The position numbers were made by a program, and so were the translations under genes. A stretch of 41,841 bases of DNA from an uncultured Oscillospiraceae bacterium (lineage in GTDB: Bacteria; Bacillota; Clostridia; Oscillospirales; Oscillospiraceae), in the NCBI GenBank assembly GCA_910585265.1, contig CAJUCA010000029.1, positions 1-41,841 of the forward strand, read 5' to 3'. Numbering within the stretch: position 1 is the first letter of the stretch; every line of letters starts with the position of its first letter. Under the pieces are notes generated by a model. It worked only from the letters and a program-made list of their open reading frames with translations, had not been told where the DNA came from and did no database searches. Positions 17,411 through 24,951 of the stretch are shown piece after piece.

Positions 17411-18154
17411 ATGCCTATTATCTATTTGTCACCATCTACACAGGAAGCGAATATGTACGTCAACGGAGGCAGCGAGGAGGAGTGGATGAACCGGCTGGCC
17501 GACGCCATGATCCCCTATCTGGACGCGTCGGGCATCCGCTACGTGCGCAATACCCCGGATATGACCGCCGTGTCCTCCATCCGGGCCTCCAACGCCGGTA
17601 CTTATGACCTGCACCTGGCCCTGCACTCCAACGCGTCCGCCCCCAGCAATTACGGGGGCACCCGGGGGATCATCGTGTTCTACTATCCCGGAAGCTCCAA
17701 CGGCAGGCGGGCGGCGGAGCTCATGGCGGACAATCTGAAATCCATCTATCCCCTGCCCAACCGGGTGCGGGCGGAGGCCACCACCTCCATCGGTGAGGTG
17801 CGCCAGCCCAGGGCCCCGTCGGTATTCATCGAGCTGGGCTATCATGACAATGAGGACGACGCCGCCTGGATTAAGAACAACCTGAACCAGATCGCCCGCA
17901 CCATTGTGCTGGCCCTCACCGAGTATTTCGGGATCCCCTTCCTGGCCCCTGGAGGCTCTCCCCGGCAGGGGGTGGTGGATGTGGACTGGGGCTATCTGAA
18001 TATCCGCTCCCGGCCGTCCACCTCCGCCCCGGTGATCGCCAAGGCTTACGACGGGGCGCGGCTGACCATCCTCAACCAGTGGGAGGGGTGGTATCTGGTG
18101 TCCTTCGACGGCGCAGAGGGTTATGCCAACAGCGATTTTATCACCCTGCTCTGA
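17411..18154 (+). CDS. N-acetylmuramoyl-L-alanine amidase (Amidase_3) with SH3b domain
   Basis: 247-aa cell-wall hydrolase that cuts the bond between N-acetylmuramic acid and L-Ala of the stem peptide. The Amidase_3 fold covers residues ~1-180: LHLALHSNA carries a zinc His and VFIELGYHDN the catalytic Glu. The first zinc His of the family (usually near residue 10) is not obvious, since the N-terminus reads IYLSPSTQEAN. A C-terminal SH3b domain (YLNIRSRPSTSAPVI, YANSDFITLL) would bind peptidoglycan. No signal peptide is visible, as in some spore-cortex or phage-like amidases. The ATG at 17411 follows AAAGGAGG. Confidence 0.9.
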   Translation: MPIIYLSPSTQEANMYVNGGSEEEWMNRLADAMIPYLDASGIRYVRNTPDMTAVSSIRASNAGTYDLHLALHSNASAPSNYGGTRGIIVFYYPGSSNGRRAAELMADNLKSIYPLPNRVRAEATTSIGEVRQPRAPSVFIELGYHDNEDDAAWIKNNLNQIARTIVLALTEYFGIPFLAPGGSPRQGVVDVDWGYLNIRSRPSTSAPVIAKAYDGARLTILNQWEGWYLVSFDGAEGYANSDFITLL

Positions 18155-18311
18155 GCCGGGGCGGGAGGATGCCCGGGTCCCGGTCCGCCTGCCTCCGGGC
18201 CGGGTGTGGGTTCCGGCGGGGGATCTCTCCGCCGCCCTGCGGGCGTTGGAGCTGCTCCAGTCGGCCCAGCCGCCGGACGAAGGGCCGCCGCCGGGGATGG
18301 ATTCGGTTTGA
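18123..18311 (+). CDS. Possible small protein overlapping the amidase gene
   Basis: 62 codons, overlapping the amidase gene end by 32 nt in another frame. After the amidase stop the frame reads plausibly as protein (PVRLPPGRVWVPAGDLSAALRALELLQSAQPP), with third-position GC preference like its neighbours. The ribosome site is weak (GAGGG two bases before ATG) and no family is recognised. It may be a small coupled gene or a chance frame in GC-rich DNA. Confidence 0.3.
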   Translation: MPTAILSPCSEPGREDARVPVRLPPGRVWVPAGDLSAALRALELLQSAQPPDEGPPPGMDSV

Positions 18312-18435
18312 GCTTTACAAATTGTTCAAAGATATTTCAAAGTCTATACACCACTTGGGGCTGGAATATGGTATGCTTAACACTGTCAGATGCAATGACA
18401 ACTCCTCCCTCTCTCTTTTCTTGAATCGACCGGCA

Positions 18436-18465
18436 GCAGCCCACCGCCCCCCTGCGGTGGGCTGC
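18436..18465 (+). terminator. GC-rich hairpin upstream of tRNA-Pro
   Basis: Perfect 12-bp stem GCAGCCCACCGC with a 6-base loop, not followed by a strong T-run. It probably ends transcription from the amidase side. The stretch from 18312 to 18435 is AT-richer, has a TGGTATGCT -10-like box at 18372-18377 and no gene that I can support. Confidence 0.5.
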
Positions 18466-18524
18466 GCCAATTTCCGGATTTTTGGCGGCGGGTGGAAAAA
18501 CGTGAAAAAACTTTAAATTCCCTC

Positions 18525-18553
18525 TTGATTTTTTGCGGGGGGTGTGGTAGTAT
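18525..18553 (+). promoter_or_regulatory. Promoter of tRNA-Pro
   Basis: TTGATT (18525-18530), 17-base spacer, TAGTAT (18548-18553) with extended TGTGG. It lies 28 bases before the tRNA 5' end. Confidence 0.78.
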
Positions 18554-18581
18554 ATTTGAGGTTCACAGAGTAGTTTCATAT

Positions 18582-18658
18582 CCGGGTGTGGCGAAGTTTG
18601 GTATCGCGCTTGACTGGGGGTCAAGAGGCCGCAGGTTCAAGTCCTGTCACTCGGACCA
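18582..18658 (+). tRNA. tRNA-Pro (anticodon GGG)
   Basis: 77 nt with encoded CCA. The acceptor stem CCGGGTG pairs with CACTCGG (one G-T). The D stem is GCGA/TCGC. The anticodon stem CTTGA/TCAAG closes the loop CTGGGGG, with GGG at the anticodon positions. The T arm is GCAGG-TTCAAGT-CCTGT. The 3' half (from 18614) is supplied by the integrated element, and the displaced host copy lies at 40446-40490. Confidence 0.97.
18614..18658 (+). repeat. attL: 45-bp direct repeat within tRNA-Pro
   Basis: From the anticodon loop to the CCA end, identical over 45 bases to 40446-40490. Homology stops sharply at both ends (GA before versus AG; TT after versus AC). This is the classic tRNA 3'-end attachment site of a tyrosine integrase. 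Strand exchange would have happened within this block. Confidence 0.95.
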
Positions 18659-18665
18659 TTTTCCT

Positions 18666-18698
18666 GATAAAAACCGCTGATTTTCAGCGGTTTTTATC
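18666..18698 (+). terminator. Terminator of tRNA-Pro provided by the element
   Basis: Perfect 15-bp stem GATAAAAACCGCTGA with a 3-base loop, ending in TTTTTATC. It lies eight bases after the tRNA CCA on the island side of attL. Confidence 0.88.
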
Positions 18699-18776
18699 AT
18701 TTTTCATAACTTTTTTGACGCTTTTATTTTTCGCATTTGTTGCCCGACCCAGATTTGACCCATACCAGGAAAATTT

Positions 18777-18811
18777 CAGGGAACGCCAGGTGGGAAACCT
18801 GGCGCTCCCTG
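18777..18811 (-). terminator. Terminator of the integrase operon
   Basis: Stem CAGGGA/TCCCTG and inner CGCCAGGT/ACCTGGCG with one-base bulges and a 5-base loop. On the minus strand it is followed by AAATTTTCC. It lies 20 bases past the integrase stop. Confidence 0.7.
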
Positions 18812-18830
18812 CTCTGTCCGCAAATATTTT

Positions 18831-19991
18831 TTAGAGGTTCTGGGCGATGAAGCTGCCCATGCGATCCGCGGCCTCCTTCCGCATATCCCCGGTCACGTGG
18901 GCGTAGGTGTCCAGTGTGAAGCCCGCGCTGTAGTGCCCCAGGATGTTGGACACTGTTTTGATGTCCACACCCTGCTGGATGGCCAAGGTGGCGAACGTAT
19001 GACGCAGCCCGTGGAAGGGGAAGTTGTCGGTGATTCCGGCCTTCCTCAGCAGGGTCTTGTGCAGCCGCCCGATGCAGTCCGGGCCGTACATTTTCCCCGT
19101 CACCGGCGAGGGGAACATATAGGGGTTGGACGGATGCTTCTCGTGCTCCTGCATCAGCAGGTCCACCGTCTCTTTGGGCAGGCAGATCGTCCGCACCGAA
19201 TTGGCGGTTTTCGGCTGGGTCACCCGCACCTCGCCCTTCAAACGCCCCGCAGATTTCGACACCGTCAGGGTTCGGGCCTCCACATCAAGGTCAGTCCAGA
19301 GGAGGGCCGTCAGCTCGCCCCTTCTTAGACCCGTGGTCAGCTCCAGGTAGAACATGGGCAGGACGCCATGCTCCTCCGCCGCGCTGAGGTAGGCTCCAAT
19401 CTGCTCCGCCGGAAGGATCTGCATCTCCTTTTTCTCCTTGGGCGGCAGGCGGCAGCCAATAGCCGGGTTGAAGGGGATAAGCCGCTCCTTCACCGCCTGG
19501 TCCAATGCCGTGCGGAGCATGGCGTGGAGACCGCGTACCGTCCGGGCGCTCAGGCTTCGATCTTCCATACCCTCATATTTCTCTACCCTGCCGCTTTTTT
19601 TGGTCTTGTTGTAGAACTTTTGAAGATCCAATGTGGTGAGCTTTTCCAGCTTGATTTTGCCGATGTTGGGCGCGATGTGGTGTTCAATGTAGCTGCGGTA
19701 ATACTCTGCCGTGCTGTCTTTGACGGCGGGCTTGCAGTAGTTCTCGTGCCAGAGCCAGCACCACTCCTCCACCGTGTACTGACCAGATTTGGCTACATCA
19801 ATTTTGCCGCTTTTCTCGATTGCCTGGGCCAGCTTTTCCTTGCACTCCTTCTGGGTCTTGGCAAGGACATTTTTGTAGATGGCCTTGCCTGTCACCGGGT
19901 CGCGGCCCGCCGTGTAGCGGCCCTCCCAACGGCCATCAGAACGCTTGCGCAGGCTGCCCTCGCCGTTTGCTCTTTTCTTTGCCGTGATCAC
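18831..19991 (-). CDS. int: Tyrosine site-specific integrase
   Basis: 386 aa; catalyses integration and excision at the tRNA-Pro att sites. The N-terminus (GEGSLRKRSDGRWEGRY) is the AP2-like arm-binding domain of Tn916/ICE-type integrases, followed by a SAM-like core-binding domain. The catalytic domain has TTGLRRGELTALLW (first Arg), HGLRHTFATL (His-x-x-Arg) and LGHYSAGFTLDTYAH (His and the nucleophile Tyr). The start is GTG at 19991 with GGAGG just before it; the upstream DUF6809 gene ends in the same bases (GTGA, 4-nt overlap), so the two are coupled. The gene is adjacent to attL. Confidence 0.96.
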   Translation of the reverse strand: MITAKKRANGEGSLRKRSDGRWEGRYTAGRDPVTGKAIYKNVLAKTQKECKEKLAQAIEKSGKIDVAKSGQYTVEEWCWLWHENYCKPAVKDSTAEYYRSYIEHHIAPNIGKIKLEKLTTLDLQKFYNKTKKSGRVEKYEGMEDRSLSARTVRGLHAMLRTALDQAVKERLIPFNPAIGCRLPPKEKKEMQILPAEQIGAYLSAAEEHGVLPMFYLELTTGLRRGELTALLWTDLDVEARTLTVSKSAGRLKGEVRVTQPKTANSVRTICLPKETVDLLMQEHEKHPSNPYMFPSPVTGKMYGPDCIGRLHKTLLRKAGITDNFPFHGLRHTFATLAIQQGVDIKTVSNILGHYSAGFTLDTYAHVTGDMRKEAADRMGSFIAQNL

Positions 19992-20284
19992 ACACCTCCA
20001 TTTCTGATATCGCCGTCATTATCATCCATGCACTCGGCCATCATCCGAACGCCAAGCCGGAACCCCAGGATGAAATTTTCCAGGGCTGTGATGCTGTCAA
20101 TTTCATGCTGCGACTTGATGAGTTTTGCCAGGATTGTTTGCTCGGTTTCGTCAAGTAGCTCCGTGAGCTGATTTTCGAAACGGGCCACTCGGTCTGTCGC
20201 CCTCTTCAGCTCCGAATTGGGTGCCATATCCTGCGCGTTGGGTGTGATGTTGCCGTAGTAGAGATCTTCCAAAGTTTTTCGCAT
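19988..20284 (-). CDS. DUF6809-like protein, paralogue 1
   Basis: 98-aa protein from the ATG at 20284 (AGGAGG, 8-base spacing); the longer frame from 20338 is not supported. The start MRKTLEDLYYGNITP and the later FILGFRLGVRMM match small helical proteins of Clostridia mobile elements that I know as DUF6809. Function is unknown. It is mostly helical, with acidic and Gln-rich stretches. It is coupled to the integrase and might act in its control or expression. A second copy lies at 28661-29296, and both share CCCGCCANCNTGTGGTAT upstream. Confidence 0.72.
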   Translation of the reverse strand: MRKTLEDLYYGNITPNAQDMAPNSELKRATDRVARFENQLTELLDETEQTILAKLIKSQHEIDSITALENFILGFRLGVRMMAECMDDNDGDIRNGGV

Positions 20285-20553
20285 TGTTCTCGCCTCCTGT
20301 AGCGACACACCATACCACAAGCTGGCGGGAATAGCCATGGCAAACGGGAAAGATTATCAGTTCAGACACAACTTTTTGGGTGGCGTGTTGCGGCATTATT
20401 CTTTGTTAACAGTGGTGCAATTCACAGTCCCACACAACGGCCCACAAAGGCGCCGACACCGCGTTCTCTCTGTGGGGGGGACACGGATGCCGCTTGCCCC
20501 GCAGGATGGGCACAAACCGCTTCACAGGGGTGAACACGCCAGAAATGAACTGA
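20285..20553. other. Intergenic region upstream of the DUF6809-integrase unit
   Basis: About 270 bases with no supported gene. On the minus strand it holds an extended -10-like TGTGGTATGGT about 30 bases before the DUF6809 start. The rest (20400-20550) is GC-rich and without clear structure. Confidence 0.4.
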
Positions 20554-20577
20554 GGGCCGCTCCGTGTGGAGCGGCCC
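20554..20577 (-). terminator. Hairpin after the CHAP-domain gene
   Basis: Perfect 10-bp stem GGGCCGCTCC with a 4-base loop, 23 bases past the stop of the minus-strand gene. The T-run is poor (CAGTTCATTTCT), so the terminator call is tentative. Confidence 0.55.
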
Positions 20578-20600
20578 CCGGCGATATCGTTTGGGCCGTG

Positions 20601-21299
20601 CTATTGCGGATAGCGGGTGTATATAGCATATCCAGGCTGTTCTTCCAGCCACCACTTGAAGTACTGCCCTCCCCAGCGAACTTTATTGTTCAGCCCGCTC
20701 TCGGTGACTTTGATGTACTCATCGGTTTTCTTCGCCACCACAACTACGTGGCCATTGCTGCTGTTGTCATAGCGGATCAGGTCACCGGGGCGGATCTGCT
20801 CCCAACTCGGGCTGTCCACCCGCCGCCAGGGTAGGTTCCCAAAAGCTGCGTCCGAACACAGTGTGGCCCATCCGGAGCAGTGAATCCCCTGGCTATATGG
20901 CCCGCCGCTGGTGGAACGGTAGGGTGTGGGGAACAACGCCCCATTGGGGTAGATTTCCTGGAGCTGCGCCAGGGTGGCCTGGACGCTTTCTTCCGTGGGG
21001 CCGGACGGCGTGACGGGGATCTCCTCCTGGTAGGGCTGTGTGCTGTCGATGTAGACGGAGTTGGTGGCGGCATCATAGGTCACCCCAAAATCCACTGCCC
21101 TGCCGATGTCCCGGAGCCTGACGTAGTTGTTCCCACCGATGTTGTAGGCGGTCATGGAGACCCTCAGCCCATCCACGTAGATGGGCTGACTGCTGGGCCG
21201 GGCGGTGAGGTAGTCCGCCGCCTGGACGGCGGGGCCACTCAGCGTGAGACCGGCAAGGATGCCGAGTCCCATGAAGATTGCTCCCTGTTTTCTGCTCAT
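20601..21299 (-). CDS. Secreted protein with copper-amine-oxidase-like stalk domain and CHAP/NlpC-type peptidase domain
   Basis: 232 aa from the ATG at 21299 (AAAGGAG site); the longer frame to 21464 lacks one. A signal peptide covers residues 1-27 (cleavage near VQAAD). Residues ~30-80 (PIYVDGLRVSMTAYNIGGNNYVRLRDIG) are the stalk domain found on many Firmicutes surface proteins. The C-terminal half has GIHCSGWATLCSD with the nucleophile Cys, SNGHVVVVAKK with the His and VTESG, as in CHAP/NlpC amidases that cut cell-wall peptides. On an IME such an enzyme may help the DNA-transfer machinery cross the wall. It could equally be a stand-alone wall hydrolase. Confidence 0.82.
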   Translation of the reverse strand: MSRKQGAIFMGLGILAGLTLSGPAVQAADYLTARPSSQPIYVDGLRVSMTAYNIGGNNYVRLRDIGRAVDFGVTYDAATNSVYIDSTQPYQEEIPVTPSGPTEESVQATLAQLQEIYPNGALFPTPYRSTSGGPYSQGIHCSGWATLCSDAAFGNLPWRRVDSPSWEQIRPGDLIRYDNSSNGHVVVVAKKTDEYIKVTESGLNNKVRWGGQYFKWWLEEQPGYAIYTRYPQ

Positions 21300-21441
21300 G
21301 ATTTGATACTCCTTTCGTTTTTGGTAAACAACACCATACCGAAGAATCGTCAGAAAATCCAGAACAATCGAAAAGCGTGGCGTAGAAAAACAGCGGCGTA
21401 AACGAAGCACTTTGCACAGTGCCCGGCTTGAATGGCAGGCA

Positions 21442-21648
21442 TTAGCCTCCTGCCATCTGCGCATCGATCCAGCCGAGGAATTTCTCCTTCGGCACTACGA
21501 TCCTGCTGCCAATTCTCAACGCTGGAAACCCCTCAGCGCGCACCAGCTCATATGCCCCCGCACGGCTGATACCCAGTACCGCCGCCACTTCCGGCGCCGA
21601 GAGCATCAGCGGCAGTTCATCATAGGTTGTGTATTTTACTTTCTCCAT
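21442..21648 (-). CDS. xis: Excisionase-like helix-turn-helix protein
   Basis: 68-aa MerR-like/HTH_17 DNA-binding protein: LSAPEVAAVLGISRAGAYELVRAEGFPALRIGSR, then IVVPKEKFLGWID. This is the family usually annotated as excisionase or DNA-binding protein in ICEs and IMEs, where it bends att DNA to favour excision. A good ribosome site (AAAGGAG) precedes it. It lies between the relaxase and the wall-hydrolase gene. Confidence 0.85.
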   Translation of the reverse strand: MEKVKYTTYDELPLMLSAPEVAAVLGISRAGAYELVRAEGFPALRIGSRIVVPKEKFLGWIDAQMAGG

Positions 21649-21685
21649 TTTGCTCCTTTCCCCCTTCTCGCGGAAGGGTTGCTAT

Positions 21686-21733
21686 CTTGTTGGATGCATC
21701 TTGTTGATATAGTTCCTCCTAAAAATTTGAGGT
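21686..21733 (+). repeat. 48-bp repeat, copy 1
   Basis: Same orientation and length as 39455-39502, with 42 of 48 bases identical and no gaps. GTTGATATAGTTCCTCC is shared exactly, and both end TTTGAGGT. It lies between the relaxase stop and the excisionase start. Its function is unknown. Confidence 0.8.
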
Positions 21734-21755
21734 AACCCGCCAAAGGTTTCCAAGG

Positions 21756-23699
21756 TTACCAGCCCATGGTCATGCCCACGTCGGGGTGGTCGTCCGGCTT
21801 GTGGCCCATGGCGATTTTCTTCTCCCGGATCTTCTGGAGCAGCTTGCGGTCGGTCTGCATTCCCATCGGACTGCGTTTGGGCAGGGAGTTGTCCTGAAAG
21901 ATCCGGCTCATGCTGTGGAGAAGCCGGATCACGGCCAGCGTCGCCACGGGGGCTTTGGGCTCCTCCATCCGTTCCAACAGAAGGCCGGCGTACTCGTTGC
22001 CCTGCGCCGCCGCCTGGGACAGCCAGTATTCGGCCTGCTTCACATCTTCGGGAACCTCCTGCCCTGTAAGATACAATTTGCCCAGCAGATACTGTGCGCC
22101 GGGATGACCTGCCTGGGCACAGGCGGACAGATATTCCAGCCCGCGCTCTGCGTCTTTGGCGATGTTTTCCCCGCTGAGATATTCCTTTGCCAGACGATAT
22201 CCGGCACGAAGAGAACCGTTCTGCCACGCGCACTCCAGCCACTTCATTCCTGTCTGTGGATCACGCACGTCCAAATCATCGGAAAGCAGCAATTCACCCA
22301 ACGCACATTGGGCCGGAACCATACCTACCTGCGCCGCTTTCTCAAATGCCTCCACTGCCAGTATGCTGTCCGGGATCAGAATGCCGCCGTCCCGGTAGAG
22401 CTTGCCTAAGATGTATTGGGCTTGGGGTACGCCATGATCCGCCAGCATTTTCATCTCCGACACCGCCCAGTCCTTGTTTTCCATGGGTTCCTCCGGGCTG
22501 TCCAGCATCTGCTTCATCTGCCAACACCAGTGGTTGCGCGAATGGTCATATCCCTTATCTTCATCCGGCTGCTGCTCGCTCTCAAAGGTCAGCACGGACA
22601 GACGGAGACGTTCCGCCTCCGCCACAACAGCATTTTTGATCTGCCGGAACTCCTTCCGCTCAGACAGCTTTTTCTTTTTGGGTGGCGCGTCGGAGTAGTA
22701 ACCCTCCACCTCGCCCTGGAGCGCCTGCCACTGCTCATAGCACTGGGCCACCACGGGCAGGCGCTCCATCTCGTCTACGATTTTATCCACCAGCTTTTTC
22801 ACCGGCTTGGGCAGGTAGCCGTACTTCTTCTGTCCCTTCACACTATCCAGCGCCTGGGCCAGCTCCCACATCAATTTCTCCGCCTCCGGGTGGTCGCAGA
22901 CGCCCTGGCGCATTTCCTTCACCAGTTCCAGCATAGACGCCCGCGCCTGACGCACCAGCTCGTCCCGGGAAACGGTCTTCTGCTCGTAGAGATGGAGCAT
23001 TTCCTGCTGGAAGATCTGATTGGTCAGCGTGGATCTGATTTTGCGAATGCCGTCCCGATCCAGCCAGCCCTCCTTGGGCTGGCTGGACCACGCCATCATG
23101 TGGACGTGGGGATGATTGCCCTCATCGTGGAAGGCGGCATACCAGCGGAAGTGGTCGGGCGGGATACCCATGGCGGCGGCAATTTCATTGCGCTCCTGAC
23201 GGAGCAGGTCACGCCACGCCGATGCATGGTCGTAACCCAGGCGGGCCGCGTCCTCCCGCTTCAGCGAGATGATATGCGTCCACACATTGCCGGTGTAGCT
23301 GTCCAGCTCCGCCGCCGCTTTTTGAAGATCCACGGTGTCGTCATCGCTGAACAGGCCGTGACTGCCCAGACGCTCCACCCTTGGACGGGTGGCGATGTAC
23401 TTCAGGTACACGTCAGAGCAATTGGCCTGCTCCCAGTTGCACTCCAGTGCTGTGGTGATGAACGCGGAGGCGTGGGCTTTGGTACGGGACGTCTGCCAAT
23501 CATCGTACTCCAGCAGCTCTTTCGTATCCGGGAAATCCCGCACCAGCGAACGGATCAGCTGTTCCTGCCGTTTCGTGGCGGGGCGGTCATCCGGCACCAG
23601 TTCCACGCCGTCCCTCGTGCCGATGTAGCGCAGGTAACCGCCGCCCCCGCCCTTGCCACCGTACTTGATGTACGGGCTTTTCAAAATCAGCCCAGGCAT
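21756..23699 (-). CDS. MobP-type relaxase with C-terminal Sel1 repeats
   Basis: 647-aa DNA transesterase that would nick at oriT and lead the single strand into a recipient cell. The N-terminal domain has the typical start YIKYGGKGG with YLRYIGTRDGVE (repeated as YLKYIATRPRVE near residue 98) and the metal motif HDEGNHPHVH (residues 191-200; the His triad is H196, H198 and H200 or nearby). The middle region is helical. Residues ~435-600 carry about five Sel1-like repeats (AQYILGKLYRDGG, AQYLLGKLYLTGQ), a protein-binding superhelix. The start at 23699 shares one base with the accessory gene stop (TGATG), so they are coupled. Confidence 0.92.
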   Translation of the reverse strand: MPGLILKSPYIKYGGKGGGGGYLRYIGTRDGVELVPDDRPATKRQEQLIRSLVRDFPDTKELLEYDDWQTSRTKAHASAFITTALECNWEQANCSDVYLKYIATRPRVERLGSHGLFSDDDTVDLQKAAAELDSYTGNVWTHIISLKREDAARLGYDHASAWRDLLRQERNEIAAAMGIPPDHFRWYAAFHDEGNHPHVHMMAWSSQPKEGWLDRDGIRKIRSTLTNQIFQQEMLHLYEQKTVSRDELVRQARASMLELVKEMRQGVCDHPEAEKLMWELAQALDSVKGQKKYGYLPKPVKKLVDKIVDEMERLPVVAQCYEQWQALQGEVEGYYSDAPPKKKKLSERKEFRQIKNAVVAEAERLRLSVLTFESEQQPDEDKGYDHSRNHWCWQMKQMLDSPEEPMENKDWAVSEMKMLADHGVPQAQYILGKLYRDGGILIPDSILAVEAFEKAAQVGMVPAQCALGELLLSDDLDVRDPQTGMKWLECAWQNGSLRAGYRLAKEYLSGENIAKDAERGLEYLSACAQAGHPGAQYLLGKLYLTGQEVPEDVKQAEYWLSQAAAQGNEYAGLLLERMEEPKAPVATLAVIRLLHSMSRIFQDNSLPKRSPMGMQTDRKLLQKIREKKIAMGHKPDDHPDVGMTMGW

Positions 23700-24100
23700 C
23701 AGTCCTCCTCAATGTGGCGCGCGATCTGCTCAAAGCGCGTCTGCCCGTTGGTGCGCTTCGCACGCTCCACACTCTCCGCACGCTTGCGCCGCAGATATTC
23801 CTCGTCCAGCTCCGTGCAGTCCGCCAGGATACTCATGCACATATCCAGTTCCACCGTCAGCTTGAACATCAGCGACGCCATGCGTTTCTCCATCGTTCCC
23901 AGCCGCCCTTCAATGCACGAGCGGATGGCGGCTGGGAGAAATAATCCCGCGTCCTGGGCGCTGAGATAATCCAGGTAAAAATCCAGCGCGTGTCTCATGA
24001 ACATGGTCATGGTTTTGCTGCCGTCCTCATGATAACGGCGTTCCAGCTCGACCTTTTTCTCCGGCGTGAGATAGACCGCCAATTTGTCCTTTTTGCCCAT
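23699..24100 (-). CDS. Mobilization accessory protein (MobC-like)
   Basis: 133 aa from the ATG at 24100 with AGGAAGGAG upstream; the longer frame to 24334 runs through non-coding DNA. The N-terminus KKDKLAVYLTPEKKVELERRY resembles a ribbon-helix-helix DNA-binding region, followed by long helices and a basic C-terminus (RRKRAESVERAKRTN). Small RHH proteins directly upstream of a relaxase usually bind oriT and recruit the relaxase. The position fits, since the structured region 24116-24274 lies just upstream. Confidence 0.78.
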   Translation of the reverse strand: MGKKDKLAVYLTPEKKVELERRYHEDGSKTMTMFMRHALDFYLDYLSAQDAGLFLPAAIRSCIEGRLGTMEKRMASLMFKLTVELDMCMSILADCTELDEEYLRRKRAESVERAKRTNGQTRFEQIARHIEED

Positions 24101-24115
24101 TTTCTGCTCCTTCCT

Positions 24116-24274
24116 GGGGTTTGACCCCTGCATAAAGCCTATTATTCTGCGTCTTTCGGGGATTGTTGACCCCAACAGCGCATTTCCTTTCCGATTTTGA
24201 CCCCAATCGTGATACCGGGAAACCGCCCGCACTGCGGGTGGTTGTGGCTCGGCGGGCGTCACCTTTGACGCCCG
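24116..24274. other. Candidate oriT region
   Basis: Located just upstream of the mobilization genes. Three TTGACCCC boxes occur at 24121-24128, 24166-24173 and 24197-24204, each within short inverted repeats such as GGGGTTTGACCCC. A hairpin CCCGC-ACT-GCGGG and a perfect 9-bp hairpin CGGGCGTCA-CCTT-TGACGCCCG (24253-24274) follow. Repeats plus hairpins between a divergent replication-type gene and mob genes are the usual layout of oriT, but the nick site is not identified. The remaining 24275-24406 shows no gene. Confidence 0.5.
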
Positions 24275-24406
24275 GTGTTTATCCTGCTTGTCGTCGGGGC
24301 AAAGTCCGCTCCGTGGGAAACGCCCTCTGGGCATTCCCCACTGCGCTCCCTTGCCCCTCCTCTCCCCACGCGACCCGCCTTCGGCTGGGCTCGCGCGGGG
24401 GCCCCA

Positions 24407-24781
24407 TTAGGCCGTATGCTGATCCCCCGCATCCTCACCCACTTGCTCGTGGTAGGTCAGCTTGTCCTTGGGCCCCGGCAAGGGAGGCATCGGCAGGATG
24501 TAGTAGGTGTTGTTGCACTGCCGCCTCCGGCCCTTGTGGTCGGTGGCGTAGGTCGCCACCCGGCGGATGAAACCACGCCGCTCCAGCTCGTCCACCGCTT
24601 TGCGGGCCGTGGTGTCGGAGCAGCCACACGCCGCAGCGATGGTCTGCATACTGGGCCAGCAGTGATCTTTGCTCCCGGCGCGGGAGCGCAGGTAGCCGTA
24701 CACTGCCAGCTCCCGGCAGCTCAGGCCGTAGCAGTAGACGGCGTTGCTGGTTTTGAAATAGCGTTCTCCCAAAATTGACAT
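24407..24781 (-). CDS. Winged-helix (HTH_36-like) DNA-binding protein
   Basis: 124 aa from the ATG at 24781 (AAAGGAG, 7-base spacing). The body ELAVYGYLRSRAG, WPSMQTIAAACGCSDTTARKAVDELERRGFIRR is a clear winged HTH of the type found at the N-terminus of Firmicutes plasmid and phage replication initiators (HTH_36). The C-terminus is short, with no replication domain, so a regulator of the divergent RNA polymerase-like gene or of the mob operon is as likely as a replication protein. An imperfect palindrome CACAAAATTGTG (24875-24886) lies in the shared promoter region. Confidence 0.78.
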   Translation of the reverse strand: MSILGERYFKTSNAVYCYGLSCRELAVYGYLRSRAGSKDHCWPSMQTIAAACGCSDTTARKAVDELERRGFIRRVATYATDHKGRRRQCNNTYYILPMPPLPGPKDKLTYHEQVGEDAGDQHTA

Positions 24782-24901
24782 GGTGCTTCTCCTTTCTTCG
24801 TCCGTTGATTGACAGCCTGACGCGGAAAATTTCATCCGCCTCCTTCTTCCGCGCAAAATAAAATACTGCCCCCGCACAAAATTGTGGGAGCAATATTCAT
24901 A

Positions 24902-24929
24902 TTGCGTTTTCGCTTTTGTGTGGTAAAAT
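24902..24929 (+). promoter_or_regulatory. Predicted promoter of the RNA polymerase-like gene
   Basis: TTGCGT (24902-24907), 16-base spacer, TAAAAT (24924-24929) with extended TGTGG. It is 22 bases upstream of the GTG start. The palindrome-like CACAAAATTGTG at 24875-24886 is just upstream. Confidence 0.65.
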
Positions 24930-24951
24930 ATGACTGTCGGGAGGTGAGGAC

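Noticed and set aside
18312..18470. Small RNA gene before tRNA-Pro
   Set aside because: A -10-like box and a hairpin are present, but no well-placed -35 box and no T-run; not enough to call.
24166..24204. TTGACCCC boxes as a CRISPR array or replication iterons
   Set aside because: Only three short boxes with unequal spacing (45 and 31 bases); no cas genes. Better explained as part of oriT.
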